A stretch of DNA of 64,000 bases from Patiria pectinifera (taxonomy: Eukaryota; Echinodermata; Asteroidea; Valvatida; Asterinidae), in assembly GCA_029964075.1 (NCBI GenBank), contig CM057148.1, forward strand, positions 30,373,916 to 30,437,915. Reading direction: 5' to 3'. Below the pieces are notes generated by a model. It did no database searches and had not been told where the DNA came from. It worked only from the letters and a program-made list of their open reading frames with translations. The position numbers and the translations under genes are program-made. Below are positions 23,021 to 35,880 of this stretch, in pieces (position 1 is the first letter of the stretch; each line of letters starts with the position of its first letter).

Positions 23021-23829
23021 CAACTGTCAATTTAATATGAACGACTTGTGAATAAGGTGCATGGCTATACGTTAAACTTTCACAAAATATGTCCAAAATA
23101 CCAGCCTTAGCGTACCCCATTTGCACGATGTTTCTATAATTGCTACATATGTTTGAAAATTTTCTTTCATTTGGGTCCAGATCATTCTGACTCACCCTGG
23201 GGGTTTTTTTCGCACTAATGAGCCTTTGGACTATCTAATTAGTGCTCGGACGATCGAGAGGAAAAAGTCCTAACCGTGGTTACTGCAGTTCTTTGTGACT
23301 AGTTCACTGCGACCTACATATGGATACTAATTGTACATCACGTTCGTGCACTGCTTTGTTGTCAAGTTTGAATTTAATTTAACTAAATAAGGATAATTAA
23401 AAGAGGATATCAAGCGTTTATAGACTACATTCTTTAAAGCTAATACAAATCATCTTCACGAGAAAAATAAACCAAGAATATACAAATCAAGCGAGTTACA
23501 GACGAAAACCTTTAAAGCTAAATCAATTTATCTTCGCGATTCAATTCATTGTAGCAATATCAATTATAAAAAAAGAAGGAACGGTAAATATTCTACTTTT
23601 AAAACTAAAAACTACGTAGGCAGAAGTTGAATCCTTGATTTAGACACCAAATTTGGATAAAACTACAGTATTTTCTTTTCACAATATTACAAGTGTCACT
23701 TATTCTCTATCATTGGAATGGAAATATTAAAAGTAAGTCTAAACATTGTCCGTGAGAAGAGAACATTTTGATTTTGTTTGTGCAGATACTATATTCTATG
23801 GTCAAAACCTGTATAAATCATTTACACCT
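23021..23829. other. Stretch without recognised feature
   Basis: AT-rich. A short TGAGCCTTTGGACTATC/GTGCTCGGACGATCGAG tract at 23215-23280 resembles the repeat at 13180-13640. Confidence 0.4.
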
Positions 23830-24155
23830 CAAAGCTCACACCTCAATTGATCATAACAAATATGTTGGACACTATCCCAAGTTCTTTGCATTAATCAATT
23901 TCAGTGTTTTTTTGTGTAAGCTGTGTAAAGGGCTGTGGTTGGGTATTGAAATCATTTGCCTGGCTATTAGTCATCATGGGAAGACCTCAGTTAAATGCTC
24001 AGATTAACACAACAAATATTTTTTTTTCACATGTTATTACATAACATAGCACAGAAATTGATGAAGACAGACAACTTGGTCAGCGTGTCCGAAAAAAAAG
24101 TTGTTGTGATACATTTACCATTGTGCAATAAGGAGTGGGACAATTTTAGAAGGTT
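23830..24155. repeat. Inverted repeat, hairpin copy 1
   Basis: AACATATGTTGGACACTATCCCAAGTTC, TTAATCAATTTCAGTG and GTGTAAG (23850-23925) recur as complement at 24035-24150 (CAGAAATTGATGAAGAC, CAACTTGGTCAGCGTGTCC, ATTGTGCAATAAGG). This makes an imperfect hairpin of about 320 bp. Confidence 0.65.
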
Positions 24156-24899
24156 TAGAGGGGTAGGTCTAAGAATGAGAAGAACCAGCACAATGAAAAA
24201 AAAATGGAAATTTCAAAAATATTCAGACATACACTTTTTTAGGGAATTACTTCAGTTCGGTACAGATGTCAATATTAGTCACTGTTATGCAACAACGTGA
24301 TGCATGTTGACTGTAAGTATTTTTACGGCAGGAAAATGTGTACTTGGCCGCTACATTTTCGATAATCATCTCTGAATAACAGAAATGAGAAAACATTTTC
24401 TTAATAACCAAACATACGTCAAAAATATGCAAATATTTAGTACAGGCCTTATATTTATTTTAATAACATTAATTAAACAAATACAACAAATTATGTTTGG
24501 AGGGGAAAAGAGCAATTTGTTAATAATCTTCACCTTCTTCAAACACAGCGGAAGAGACCCAAAATGACCTTACTCCTTTCAAGTGTTTTTTTTAAATTGT
24601 TCATGTAAAGCATGTTCACGATTTCGCATGCTAACAACGTGGTTTAAATTTCCCCTATTTCGGTTTCAAACAGTGTTTTACAACGGTTTCGTATCACTGT
24701 TATCATTGAACAATTGTGATGTAGATAAATAGTCAACAGTTTGACAATATCAACATAATGAAACCAACATAAACGGCGGTATGTCAAAAACAGTGTCCGT
24801 CTAAATATTTTTCAAATAAAAACCACAAGATAAGTTTTGAGAATTGTTTTTTTTATTGTATTGATAATCCTCTTCCTTGTCCCAAACATATATTTATAT

Positions 24900-25275
24900 C
24901 ATTTATTTCCGTCACACCTTATTGCACAATGATCAATTACTCACAACATTCGTGGACACCTGTGACCAAGTTCCTTGCCTTAATCAATTTCTGTGTTATG
25001 TTATGTAAGCTGTGTAAAATCGTTCCTGTTTTTGAACATGGCTGTGATTTTAATATTTTGCTTAAATTTTTGTCACCATGGCATGTCCTCACTTTCAAGG
25101 GCTAATAACTGATAGACAGGCAAATGATTCTTATTTCAAAACCGTAGCTTTTTTTCATACAATGAAGGATTTTACTCAGCTTTACATAATAAAGCACCGA
25201 AGTTGATTAAGTCAGTCAAATTAGACACCTTGTCAACAATGTCGTTGTGATCAATAGACCATTGTCGGTCAGGCG
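24900..25275. repeat. Inverted repeat, hairpin copy 2
   Basis: CACAATGATCAATTACTCAC, GACCAAGTTCCTTGCCTTAA and TCAATTTCTGTGTTATG (24925-25005) pair with the complement of 25175-25270 (AAGTTGATTAAGTCAGTC, GTTGTGATCAATAGACCATTG). The same family forms the hairpin at 23830-24155, so two related fold-backs lie 750 bp apart. Confidence 0.65.
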
Positions 25276-27065
25276 TGAGGGAAATTAAATAACAAGGGTA
25301 AGTTGAGGTGTATCTGCACAATTAAACAATTTAGACTTTTTTTGGGACACAGTGTATGTTGACAGAGATAACTGTGTAAAATATACACAAATTACAAGAC
25401 ACCATACACAAGATAACATTTTTTTGTGACAATAATAACAAATATGGATATCTGTCAGGAGTCCAACAGGTCTTAGCAAAATGCAACATTAGACATTTAT
25501 TTACAGGTAGACGTACCGGCAAAGTATTCACAAGGTACAAACTGGATTTAAGAAAAGGCTTTAAATGTACGTCTTTGGTATCAACATTTAAATTAGTTTT
25601 AAAGTCAATCATAACTATGGCCAGAAACTTCCTAGTGGGATTAGTTTAGACAACGTGTTGGTGTTATATGCATTTTTTTCGAACCTTCACACATGACATG
25701 AGTTTCAAGTTTCAAAAAAATTGGTAGGAAACATTACAAAAAATAGCACTTATTAATTGATTAACATGATTTTCAGTTACGTTTTAATATAACAATCGGT
25801 ATGTCTTTTCTTTGCTTTGATGTCGATATGCAATCAAAGCTGATGTTTAAGAGTTATTGCGTGTAAATACTTCAAAAGTGTCCACGCTTGAAAAAAAAAA
25901 TCGAATTTATTAAACTTTGTAAGATGAACGAACTTTGGGATCAAGTGACCAAAATAGACTTTTATTTTGCTCGTTGACATGGTAACGGGCCATTATGTGT
26001 TTTGGCCATTTTTTTGGCTATTTTTAGGCTGCACAAATTCATTTTTTTGCGTTATTTTTAAAGGTCATCAAGCCAAACTGCGAAGTAATGTCACAAAAGT
26101 AACTACAAAGTATCACTACAAAGTATCATCCTTACCTTACAAAAAAAAATAGAAACACTTCTGAAAATCTCCGTTATATTAATTTTAGGCCTTATAATAC
26201 AGCATGTTTTTACAACTAGCAAAATTGCATTTTTACCCCATTGTATCCCTCCAAAATGGCACTTGCCAGGACACTCAGAATAATTTCCTTTCGGCTATGG
26301 TTAGTTCAGACATTGGTCTTTTTATATCTGGTGAGATAATTTTGGGTTATTGTATAGCCTTTGTGCAGTAGCGCTCCAAAAATGGTAAATTTCACAAAAA
26401 CCTTACAAGTGTATTTTCAGTGTTTTCCTTTGTTTTGAGTAATAACTTGTATAATTGGTATTGTTCGTGAATCTAGCAGATTTCCATTAACAGAATCAGA
26501 CTGTGTATAATTTTTAGAACAATGGATGAATAGTGGGTCGAGTACCCCCCCCCCCCCACACACACACACACATCTGGCTAGGCCCCGCCCACTTCCCCTG
26601 TGCCACCGAATTTTGAACTTGTATGTTGCATAACGAAACAAATGTAAATAAATAATATGCAAGTGAACACTTAAGAAATAACATAGACTTCCCTTTCACA
26701 GCCACCCCTTCCCCCATTCCGGGGGCATTGCTTGGGGTTGAGTGTGGGGTGTGACCACCCACCAATAACTTGTCATTGTCGGTATTAAATCATTGTCACG
26801 TGGACAAAACTCATGTGTTTGCAAGCCGCAATGAATAATCTGATTGAAGTGCACCATTATTCAAATGATGTCTAGTCCTCCCCTCCCAGCTAGGCCCCGC
26901 CCCTTCCCTTGCTACCTAATTCAGATTTTGAATTCTGGATGTATTTACCTAAATTAAAATTGTCAATAGATATCAATTTGCAAGTGAAGCTTTCATAGTT
27001 TACACCAACAGGCGTACCCGTCTCACAGCCAACCCCCGCCACCCTTTTTCCTACTCCAGTGCTCA

Positions 27066-28984
27066 TTATGAGCAACGACCCCTACCCTCTGAAAGAATTC
27101 AACATGTATCATTGTTAAGGTTGCATATTTAAATGTATTGGTGCTTATAAATTAAAGGTTTGTTGTATACAAGCAGGGAATGTTTTGTTAATGTGTAAAT
27201 TAAAACAAATATCAACTTCCCCATCGAACTACAAGTGCTTATAGTTTAACCCTCTCTGGCGGGTATTTGTGGGTTTTTTTTCTGAAAGGCAGGGGTACAG
27301 CACACTGTGATCCCCATGTTGATTCGCATATACTTTGACCGATTTTCCTACAACCGATTTTGCAGGAAAACATTGGTTGACCATTACTCTATAATAAGAC
27401 ATTCTTGGTTCTATTGCTGTTACCAGTAGAGGTGTTTTTTATATATTTTTCCAAACTCCAAGTCTAGATAAAATCTTGGGCATAATTTCTGTATTTTTGT
27501 GTGTAACCCTGCGCAGAGTGACCTGCTACCCTTTGGGCCCCAGGTAACCGATTTTTTTTGGGAAAAAAATGAGGGCCAATAACGTTCACCTCCTATCTAA
27601 TCCTCATTCAACCCTTGCCAAATCAGCTGGTTCAATGAACTTTGCAGCCAGGGCTACACCCAGGCCGTGTCAACAAATTTTCGACCAGGCCTCCTGCCAA
27701 GTCTCATTGAAAATCAACAAAGACCTGTAACTTGACACAGTCATCTCCCTTCATAACTGCATACCACAGCCGCCAGTCAATTATCTTTCCAGCGCACTGT
27801 CTGGCAACTGTCTTGACACTATCTGGCACGTGGCTTTTTGTTGTATTACTATGAATAGGGTCTTGCGTAGTGCGGGATAGTACCTGCTGCCCAGAAGGCA
27901 GAAGGCAGCAGTTGACGAGTTGCTGTAAAAGGTTTTTTTTTTTTTTTTGTAAACGCTGCGCAGGGGTAAACATTCATCCCAGTCAGGCAGTAGTATGCAT
28001 CCATTGTCACTGCCATAGGGACTATATACCCACTGATTTTATTCCCAAAATGTGTGGGTTTTCAACCCGAATTGGCAAAACTAAAGTAAATATACATAAT
28101 TGTGGCGATGTTTAATGCTCTTCAATTGATTCAAGTAATAACTATTAGAAACGTACTTCAAAACAAAGAAAATGGTACAGATTGAAATGTGAAAATTACA
28201 TGCGCTTCTCGCACCAATGGCGGTCACGTTACATACTAGCATGTATTGTTGTTAATTATATAGCATTGAATTTCAGTCTTAAGATAATACTTTCGTGATA
28301 GATTTTGAAAATGGAAGTATTTTTGACTCAAGTTTATTAGCACCGATGTCTTTACAACGGTTGCCATGGTAATAATGAACAAACTACAGAAGTGCGTTTG
28401 GTGCCATGGTTACCACTGTTGGAAGACACAAAATTTCATGTTGATCAGGCAAATACAAATTTGGAGGACACTTCCACTATAAAACTAATTAAGACTCTAA
28501 CTACATGTATATAGCCATGGAAGTCGGAGTGAAATCCATGCAATCAAATTGATGCTGTGTTCTCTCACAGCTTTCACTGGAGGGATCAGTGTTTTAAAGT
28601 ACATGTATTTCAATATAAACAAATAAGAATTAGTTGCTCTCTAAATCGCCAGATCGTTTCACTGTTTATTATTATTATTTACCATTTTGAAAATAATAAG
28701 ATATACGTCATTTTGTTCACCACACCTTTACTGTAACTTTCAATATAAAAAATGTGTACAGTGTACATGCTGTGTCCAGATCACCCTTCCCACCCCCCAC
28801 CCCCAACACACACCCGGCGACATACGCATCCCTTCTCCTCATCCTCTCTTTTCGGATATTCCAAGCTGCCCCGTATTGTAAAAAAGCCACCTTACAGAAC
28901 TCAGACTTCCATATGCATGTATGTAATCTCAACAAAATTGTACTTGTTGACTTGTTGAGGGAGGGCGTGGTTCTCTGTTGAGTT
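27066..28984. other. Core of the TTAA fold-back element
   Basis: No transposase or other gene was recognised. A minus-strand frame at 27704-27973 (ending MKGDDCVKLQVFVDFQ) matches no known family. A T15 run lies at 27933. Confidence 0.5.
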
Positions 28985-29152
28985 TTGGGAGTGGGGGAGG
29001 CAGGGGAAGGGGCTTGCGCTGAGACGGCTGTTGATGTAGATTGTAAAAGGTTCACTTGCAATTTGATATCTAGTATTTATAATTTAATTTAGGCAAATAC
29101 ATGCAGAAATCTAATTCTGAATTTGGTGGCAAAGGGACGGACTATGCTGGGA

Positions 29153-30313
29153 CAAGGGCGGATCCAGGGGGGGGCCAAAGGGGGCCATGGCCCCCCCCAA
29201 AACGAAACCAATTTTTTTTTTTTATGTGACATCGCAATAAAGACACACCACAATCTTTTCCTCAAAAAAAATGGTTAAAGTGGTCAGAAATTGCCTCAGA
29301 TCGCACCATAGAGCATCTAGAATCCAACATTTTTCGGGGCCCTTAAGCGGGCCCCGAACCCAGTGGCGTAGCCACCGGAGGGGCGTGGGGGGCGACCGCC
29401 CCCCATGAAACCTTGTCGCCCCCCCAGTCGCCCCCAGTCGTGAGATTTTGAGTTTCTAAAAAAATTATCTTATCATTGATCTACATGACGCCATGGGCCC
29501 TATTATGTACTACAATGTATCTTTTGCTTAGAAAATATTGGTTAAAGTGATCAGAAATTGCCTCAGATAGCACCACAGAGCATTTAGAATCCAAAATTTT
29601 TCGGGGCCCTTAAGCGGGCCCCGAACCCCACGCCTATAGCTCAGAATTCTGGTAGCTGATTCAATGACTCCAACCTCGAAAACAATGTTCACAAATTCTT
29701 CTTATGCCTTTAGCTGAGAAAACCTCGAAAATTATGCTTAAATTATTATCTTTTGTGCTAAGATAATTATTGGTTAAAGTGGTAAGAAATTGCCTCAGAT
29801 CACACCACAGAGCATCGAACATCCATTTTTTTTTTCGGGGCCCTTAAGCGGGCCCCGAACCCCACACCAATAGCTCAGAATACCGATAGCTGATTCAATG
29901 TCTCCAACCTCGAAAACGATGTTCAAATAATTATCTTTTGCCAAGAAAATATTAGTTAAAGCATGGAGGAAAGTCGTAAGAAATTGCTTCAAATCACACC
30001 ACAGAACATCTAGAATCCAATTTTTTTCGGGGCCCTTACGCGGGCCCCGAACCCCACGCCGTAAGGGCTTCGCGCTTGCATCAGTTATGATCAAGGTATG
30101 TCCCCCCCCCCCCACTTTTGAGAAGCGATTGACGCCCCTGCTTGACGCCCCCATGAAATGTTCCAGCCCCCAGCGCCCCCAGCGCCCCCACTGAAAAATT
30201 CCTGGCTACGCCACTGCCCGAACCCCACGCCGCAATTTTTTTTGACCCACTTTTTGGGGGGACCAAATTTTTTTTTGGCCCCCCCCAAAAATTGTGTTCT
30301 GGATCCGCCCTTG
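29153..30313. mobile_element. Non-autonomous hAT-type element, 1161 bp
   Basis: The terminal inverted repeats are CAAGGGCGGATCCAG and its complement CTGGATCCGCCCTTG. The 8 bp TGCTGGGA is duplicated exactly on both sides (29145-29152, 30314-30321), the hallmark of hAT transposition. Internally, a block of GTTAAAG-GGTCAGAAATTGCCTCAGA-CACCACAGAGCAT is repeated four times. Each repeat ends in a hairpin GGGGCCCTTAAGCGGGCCCC (29335, 29602, 29836, 30028). There is no transposase, so mobilisation would have been in trans. Confidence 0.9.
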
Positions 30314-31324
30314 TGCTGGGAGGGGAGGACTGGACATCATTTGAATAATGGTGCACTTCAATCAGAGAACAATGGATATGGCCATTATTCATTGCAGCTT
30401 GCAAACACATGAGTTTTGCCCATGTGGCAATGATTTTACCAACAATGCCAAGAAATTGGTGGGTGGTCACACCCAAACCTCAACCCCACGACTTACTATT
30501 CATCCACTGGTCTAAAAATGACACACAGTCTGATTCTGTTTGTGGAAATCTTCTAGATTCACGAACAATACCAATTACACAAGTTATTACTCAAAACAAA
30601 GGAAAACACTGAAAATACACTTTTTAAGGTTTTTGTGAAATTTACCATTTTTGGTAAAAGGAAACTTCTCACCAGATACGAAAAGACCAATGTCTGAACT
30701 AACCATATCCGAAGGAAAATTACTCTGAGTGCCCTGGCAAGTGCCATTTTGGAGGGATAAAAATGGAGTGAAAAATGCAACTTTGCTAGTTGTAAAAACA
30801 TGCTGTATTATAGGGCCTAAAAATAATACAATTGAGATTTCAGAAGTGTGTCTATTTTTTTTCTTGTAAGGGTAAGGATGATACTTTGTCGTGATATAGT
30901 CACTTTTGTGACATTACTTCGCAGTTTGGCATGATGACCTTTAAAAGTAACGCAAAAATGAATGCTTACAGCCTCAGAATAGCCCAAAAATGGCCAACAG
31001 ACATAATGGCTCGTAACCATGGCAATGGGCAAAATATCGGTTTAAAAAGTAAATTTTGGTCACTTGCTCCCGAAGTCCTTTCATCCCTCAAAGTATAAAA
31101 AACAAAAATCGAATTTTTGAGCGTGGACACTTATATGAAGTATTTACACGAAATGACTCTTAAGGCTAGTTATTACCGACAATTATCTACTTGACAATTT
31201 CTACTTGAGTTTCTCTTTAATTTGCCCTACCCTATGCAAAAGAAGGGGGAGATTAATTGTATAATGGCAACTTTACTTTTAGCAACGCATCCGTCAACGT
31301 TCAGGTTAGACTCACTTTATTTCA

Positions 31325-31402
31325 CGTCAGTCAGCGAATGTCTTCAAGTTCCTGTCTGAAGTCGTCAGTCAGCGAATGTCTTCAAGTTCCTGTCTAAAGT
31401 CG
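31325..31402. repeat. Two-copy 40 bp tandem repeat
   Basis: GTCAGTCAGCGAATGTCTTC plus AAGTTCCTGTCT(G/A)AAGTC occurs twice in a row with one difference. Confidence 0.9.
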
Positions 31403-31575
31403 GGGCATACTTGTTATCACCAATCTTTGATCTAGCTTTCTTTATGACCCAGTCAGGTGAACAACAATCATATGCATACTCTGGTCTATACACGGGAGGT
31501 TTCAAATGACTGCTTTACGACACACGAATTTACCCTTATAGTCCAGCGGATATGGGCAAAATATCGATGAATTGT

Positions 31576-32546
31576 GCACTTTTGCATAAAAGCGTGAAAC
31601 TTGGCACAGATGTTTATATTCATGCGAGAAATCGTATTAGATCCAAAGCCATCGCAAATGTACCCCTTTAGGGGCGTGGCATCCAGTTAAAAGAGGGGGA
31701 CTCATCATGCCCGCAGTGAAAACGGTTGTTCCCACTTGTCACAAAGGCATGAAACTTCACAAAGACATAATTATAAAGATTAGTGTTTTCCAGATTCGGA
31801 GCCACCACAAAAGAACCCTTTTTGGGGCGTGAACGCCATTAAAAAAGGGGGGGGGGGTAAGTATTATGCCCATCCTGGAAGAAGTTGTGCACATTTCATG
31901 AACGAATAAAGCGTCCCACAGACATTTATATTAATGAAAACAAAATCAGATGTGGAGCCATCTCGAAAACATCCTTTTAGGGGCGTGGCAACCATATTAT
32001 AAAAAAGGGTGGGGTTTTCTTTATGCCCACCACGGGAAAATTGTTCCCACATTCAGTTTTTTTTTTGTTTTTTTTTTATAGGGTCATTATGATAACCCCC
32101 CAATTACTATGGCTGTCACGCCCCTAAAAGGGTGTGTTTGCGATGGCTCCACGTCTGATTTTTTTTTCTCGTGAATCTTAATGTGTGTGGGAATTAGCTT
32201 CATTCGTTTATGAGACGTGGGCACATTTTTCCCATGGTGGGCATAAAAAGAACCTCGCCCCTTTTTTTTCACTATGGCTGCCACGCCCGTTAAAGAGTGT
32301 GTTTGCGATTGCTCGACATCTGACTTTTTTTCCATAAATATAAATGTTTTTGGGACGCTATATTCGTTAATGAAATATGGGCACAACTTTTCCCAAGATG
32401 GGCATAATAATTACCCCCCCCCCCTCATTTCAATGGCTGCCACGTCCACAAAAGGGTTAATTTTGTGGTGGCTCCCCATCTAAAGCATTTTCTCGCATGA
32501 ATATAAGCATCTGTGCCAAGTTTCATGCTTTTATGCAAAAGTGCAC
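31576..32546. mobile_element. Fold-back of 150 bp tandem units
   Basis: Three direct units on the left (31576-32070) each carry TTTATATTCATG-GA, CCATCGCAAA, CCCTTT-AGGGGCGTGGCA and CATGCCC. Three inverted units follow on the right (32085-32546). The outermost blocks GTGCACTTTTGCATAAAAGC and its complement are nearly exact. The structure resembles a transposon with arms made of tandem repeats. Confidence 0.8.
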
Positions 32547-32839
32547 ATTTTTTTCACATATCACGAGCCACGACCATGGCGTGGTTGCCATTATGCAAGA
32601 CAATCTGATGGCCTGGTTTAAGTCGTCAATACTCTCCATTTGCATGGGCGTTGTCAGCATTTTTTTTTCTAGAGGGGGCAAAACGCATTTCTTCCCCAAA
32701 TCCATGTACTTTCTCTAGCATATTCTTTATCAATTATTTTTTTTTGATGGTGGGTGGGGGACATTTGCCCACCCTTTCCCCATTGACACCCCCTGGACGC
32801 TCAATTAAACATATATAACTAGAGGTTGTAGGCACAACC

Positions 32840-34450
32840 ACACGGTGTTGGGCTATTGATTACCGCAAACTGCGCCACGCACAACAACTCAAAGTGCATG
32901 TTTAGTGCATGTTTGACTTTGCCAACATGCCACTAGAAGGCGCTCTTACATTGTATGACGTCACCTGGAACATTTGTTATAATGTACAGCCTAGGCAAAA
33001 ACTAACACCGTTGAACTCAAGTTCATATCTTTTGCCAACTGCAAATTATAAGACAGTTTCGGTTTAGACCGGAAGGAAGGGTCACGTGATTTGTCAAGGA
33101 ATACCAAAATGAAGACCATTCAAGATTTTTTCGATTGCCATAAAAAAAAAATGAAATTTGTAACAGTTGATTTTATATTGATTTTCATAGATTAAATACA
33201 GGAATCTGTATTTGCTTGTAATAATTATGATACTTGAAGACGTAATCGTGACGTCATTACCAAAAAGCTCAAGAGCTATGTTAACTGTGCTATATGAAGC
33301 CAAATCGTGATAATATCTCCCACGGTTGATTTTTTTTTGAACGTTTTTAAGGGGTAAAGGTCTGTTCAATGTAACTTCCGGTCTGATGACGTAATCAATT
33401 TTTTTTTTTGGGCGCACAGTTCTTATGTGCATTACTGATATAGTATGCTTCAAGTTTGAATCGATTACCGCAAATTTCGCCTGGCACATCAAATGAAAAT
33501 GCGTTTTGACATATTTTTATTCTGCCGCTACAGGGTGCTCGAACACTTCATGGCGTCATTGATAATAATTTTGAAAGTTCAACCCAGCCACAGACTGACA
33601 TCGTTGAAAGCAAGCTTTCAAAAGAAATTAAACGGCCTTTCGGGTTTTGACCGGAAGGAAAGGTCACGTGATTTTGCACTTAATACCAAAAATGAAGACC
33701 CTGGAATATTGTATCCATTGACATAAAAAAAAAATGTAACCGTTGATTTCATATTGATTTGCAAAGATTACATACAGGAATCTTTATTTGTTTGTAATAT
33801 GATGCTCGATGACGTCGTCGTAATATTATTACCAGCAAGCGCTATGTTAACTGTGCTATATATAGCAAAATCTAAATTACATTTCTCAAGGTTGTTTTTT
33901 TTAGCAAGGTTTAAATGTCTTTTCATTTAAACGTCCGGTCTGATGACGTAATATTTTTGTTTCGCGCTCAAGTCTTCTCTGCATTGAGGTCATCGTGTAT
34001 ATTAAGTTTGAAGCGATTACCGCAAATTTCGCCACGGACATAAACTGAAAGTGCATTTTGAACATTTTGTATTCTGCCGCTAATGGGCGCTCGAGGCGTC
34101 ACCGATCATTTTTTTGAAAGGTCAACCCAGCCAGACACTAACATCTTTGAAAGCAAGTTTATGTCTTTTCTTTGAAATAATCAGGCACTTCCGGTTTCGA
34201 CCGGACGGAAAGTTCACGTGATTTGACGCGCACAAGATAAAATGAAGATCATGTATTATCATGTCGATTTCCCAAATTTCAAGTTCCGGTCTCCCATTTT
34301 TGGTTTTATATTGAATTTCAAAGATTAAATGTATTGTTATTTTTAAAGTGACGTCCCGTGACCCACGATGACGTCATAATGACATAAACACAAAAAGCAC
34401 ACCTTCAGTGGGTGACAATTAAAATTGACAATTAAAATTCATATATAATG
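32840..34450. repeat. Tandem repeat of about 550-600 bp, three units
   Basis: Units start at GATTACCGCAAA (32858, 33463, 34015). Each carries GGCGCTC or its variant, AACATC-TTGAA, CCGG(A/T)-GACCGGA-GGAA, a CACGTGA palindrome, ATGAAGA and a TGATGACGTAAT box. Related units occur at 57500-58880 and 59990-60800. Confidence 0.8.
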
Positions 34451-34552
34451 TCATTTTGACAAACAATTCTGGAGAAAAATTCGCTGAAATTGCTGAGGAG
34501 AATAATAGTAAATTCGTAGAATAACAATAGGCCAACACCTATTGATATTACT

Positions 34553-35664
34553 TCATACCTCCTTTATTTTTGTCTTCTTTTTTTCTTCCTCCCACACGCG
34601 ACGCCAATGTCTATTGATCAAATATTTTGAGAACAGAGCACCGATACAAGCCCCTAAGAACTTTCCAACTACTCCCCCACAGAAATCCCCAATAAGACCT
34701 CCAAAGATAGGCAACACACATACCGACAATAACGATCCAAGGATCTTTCCGCCAATGCCAAAACCCGCAGCAAAGATTATACCTAACAACGCCTCGGCCA
34801 CACGTTGGACAAAGCTGGTCATGCGAACGTACCGTGGAATATTGTTTCTGCTTTTTAAAATCTTGTAAAGATCGTGTGCAAACATGATGATCTCAATGAC
34901 AGCAAGGACACCAATTCCCACTAAATTGGACGCTTTTTCGAATACTCTCTCTGCGGTCTCAGCAGTAGCAGCTTTTACAATTTCTCGTACGCCACTATTG
35001 ACTATGGTTGTTACGAAGATCACCTCCAGCTTACGAAAACACCAGCGGACCTGGGAGCTTTCTGCACGCCCTGTCTTGCACCAAGACGCAAACGTTTCGC
35101 AATTATCACGAAACAGATTGTAATTACTTGTTTTTCCTACCCTAGATCTAGCCCGGGCAACGACCAACTCAGATATGTTGACATTAGTTATATCGGCAGG
35201 ATAACCAATCCGAGACCAGTTCTCCTTCACTTCTTTTAGGTTACTCCAGTCTTGTATGATCTGTATCCCATCGTCCGACTTGCCCCATTGAAACAACTTA
35301 GCACGTATTCCGGGTTCATCAATTTCTGACACAATTGCGTGATGCCAATAACCCCAATTGCGAGGGCAAGTGATGTGGTCCCCTACTACGGGAAAATTCT
35401 CGAGGTTGGGGGGACTATATGTTACCTGGAATGTCGTGTTGCTCTCAGTGTTTATCTTGAGTTGTTTCTTGAGGACGACACCGTTGACGGTTACCGAGGG
35501 GCAGGTGTAATCGTCGTTTGGAGGAAACAAGAATACATCTTGTAGCCATTCTTGACCGCAGTTAGAACAACAGACGCCCAGTAGTTGTTGTTTATCGTGA
35601 TATTCAAGGTACTTGCATTCTTTAATATTTTTACAAGGACAATCAGGGAGACTCTGAGAAGATC
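34553..35664 (-). CDS. Last exon: LRAT-domain protein with hydrophobic C-terminus
   Basis: The exon starts after a strong acceptor (T-rich tract, TACACAG; AG at 35666-35665) and ends in TGA at 34553. It encodes 369 residues. A Cys-rich segment comes first (PDCPCKNIKEC, CCSNCGQEW), then a region with a GDHITCPRNWGYWHHAIV motif carrying the LRAT-family His. GKTSNYNLFRDNCETFASWC follows, carrying the catalytic-type Cys of the NC-E-x-F motif. LRAT-family enzymes transfer acyl groups from phospholipids via a Cys thioester, and many members lie in membranes. Membrane-like stretches follow (IGVLAVIEIIMFAH and a Gly-rich LLGIIFAAGFGIGGKILGSL region), ending in a basic tail. Phase matches exon 37316-37454. 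Substrate is unknown. Confidence 0.85.
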
Positions 35665-35880
35665 CTGTGTACGAAATCAAGAAAAAAAAGTTTTTATCTT
35701 TGTATCACAAGATGCTGTGTGGGGTGAACGAAACAAATTGCTAGGCTAAATGTTTCGATGGGAACGAGAAAGTATGTTTAAAGGTTTCAGGTTCAATTGT
35801 TACATCTTATTTCTTTTTATTGTACACGATCATCTCTTTTGGTTCATGTGTGCAGTGTTATACATTATATTATGTTTTTT

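Larger units (their letters stand above)
25851..31159. mobile_element. Large fold-back DNA element with TTAA borders
   Basis: The arms at 25851-27065 and at 28985-29145 plus 30322-31159 are inverted copies. TATTG-CGTGTAAATACTTC and GTGTCCACGC at the left match the right end. GAACAATACCAATTACAC at 30560 matches the complement of 26450-26470. Each end is flanked by TTAA (25847-25850, 31160-31163). The core of about 1.9 kb shows no transposase. The right arm is interrupted by the hAT element at 29153. Arm 1 has an extra internal duplication (26540-26700 resembles 26880-27050). Confidence 0.8.

Noticed and set aside
27704..27973. 89-codon minus-strand frame as a transposase remnant
   Set aside because: It contains a poly-Lys stretch from a T-run and no recognisable transposase motif.
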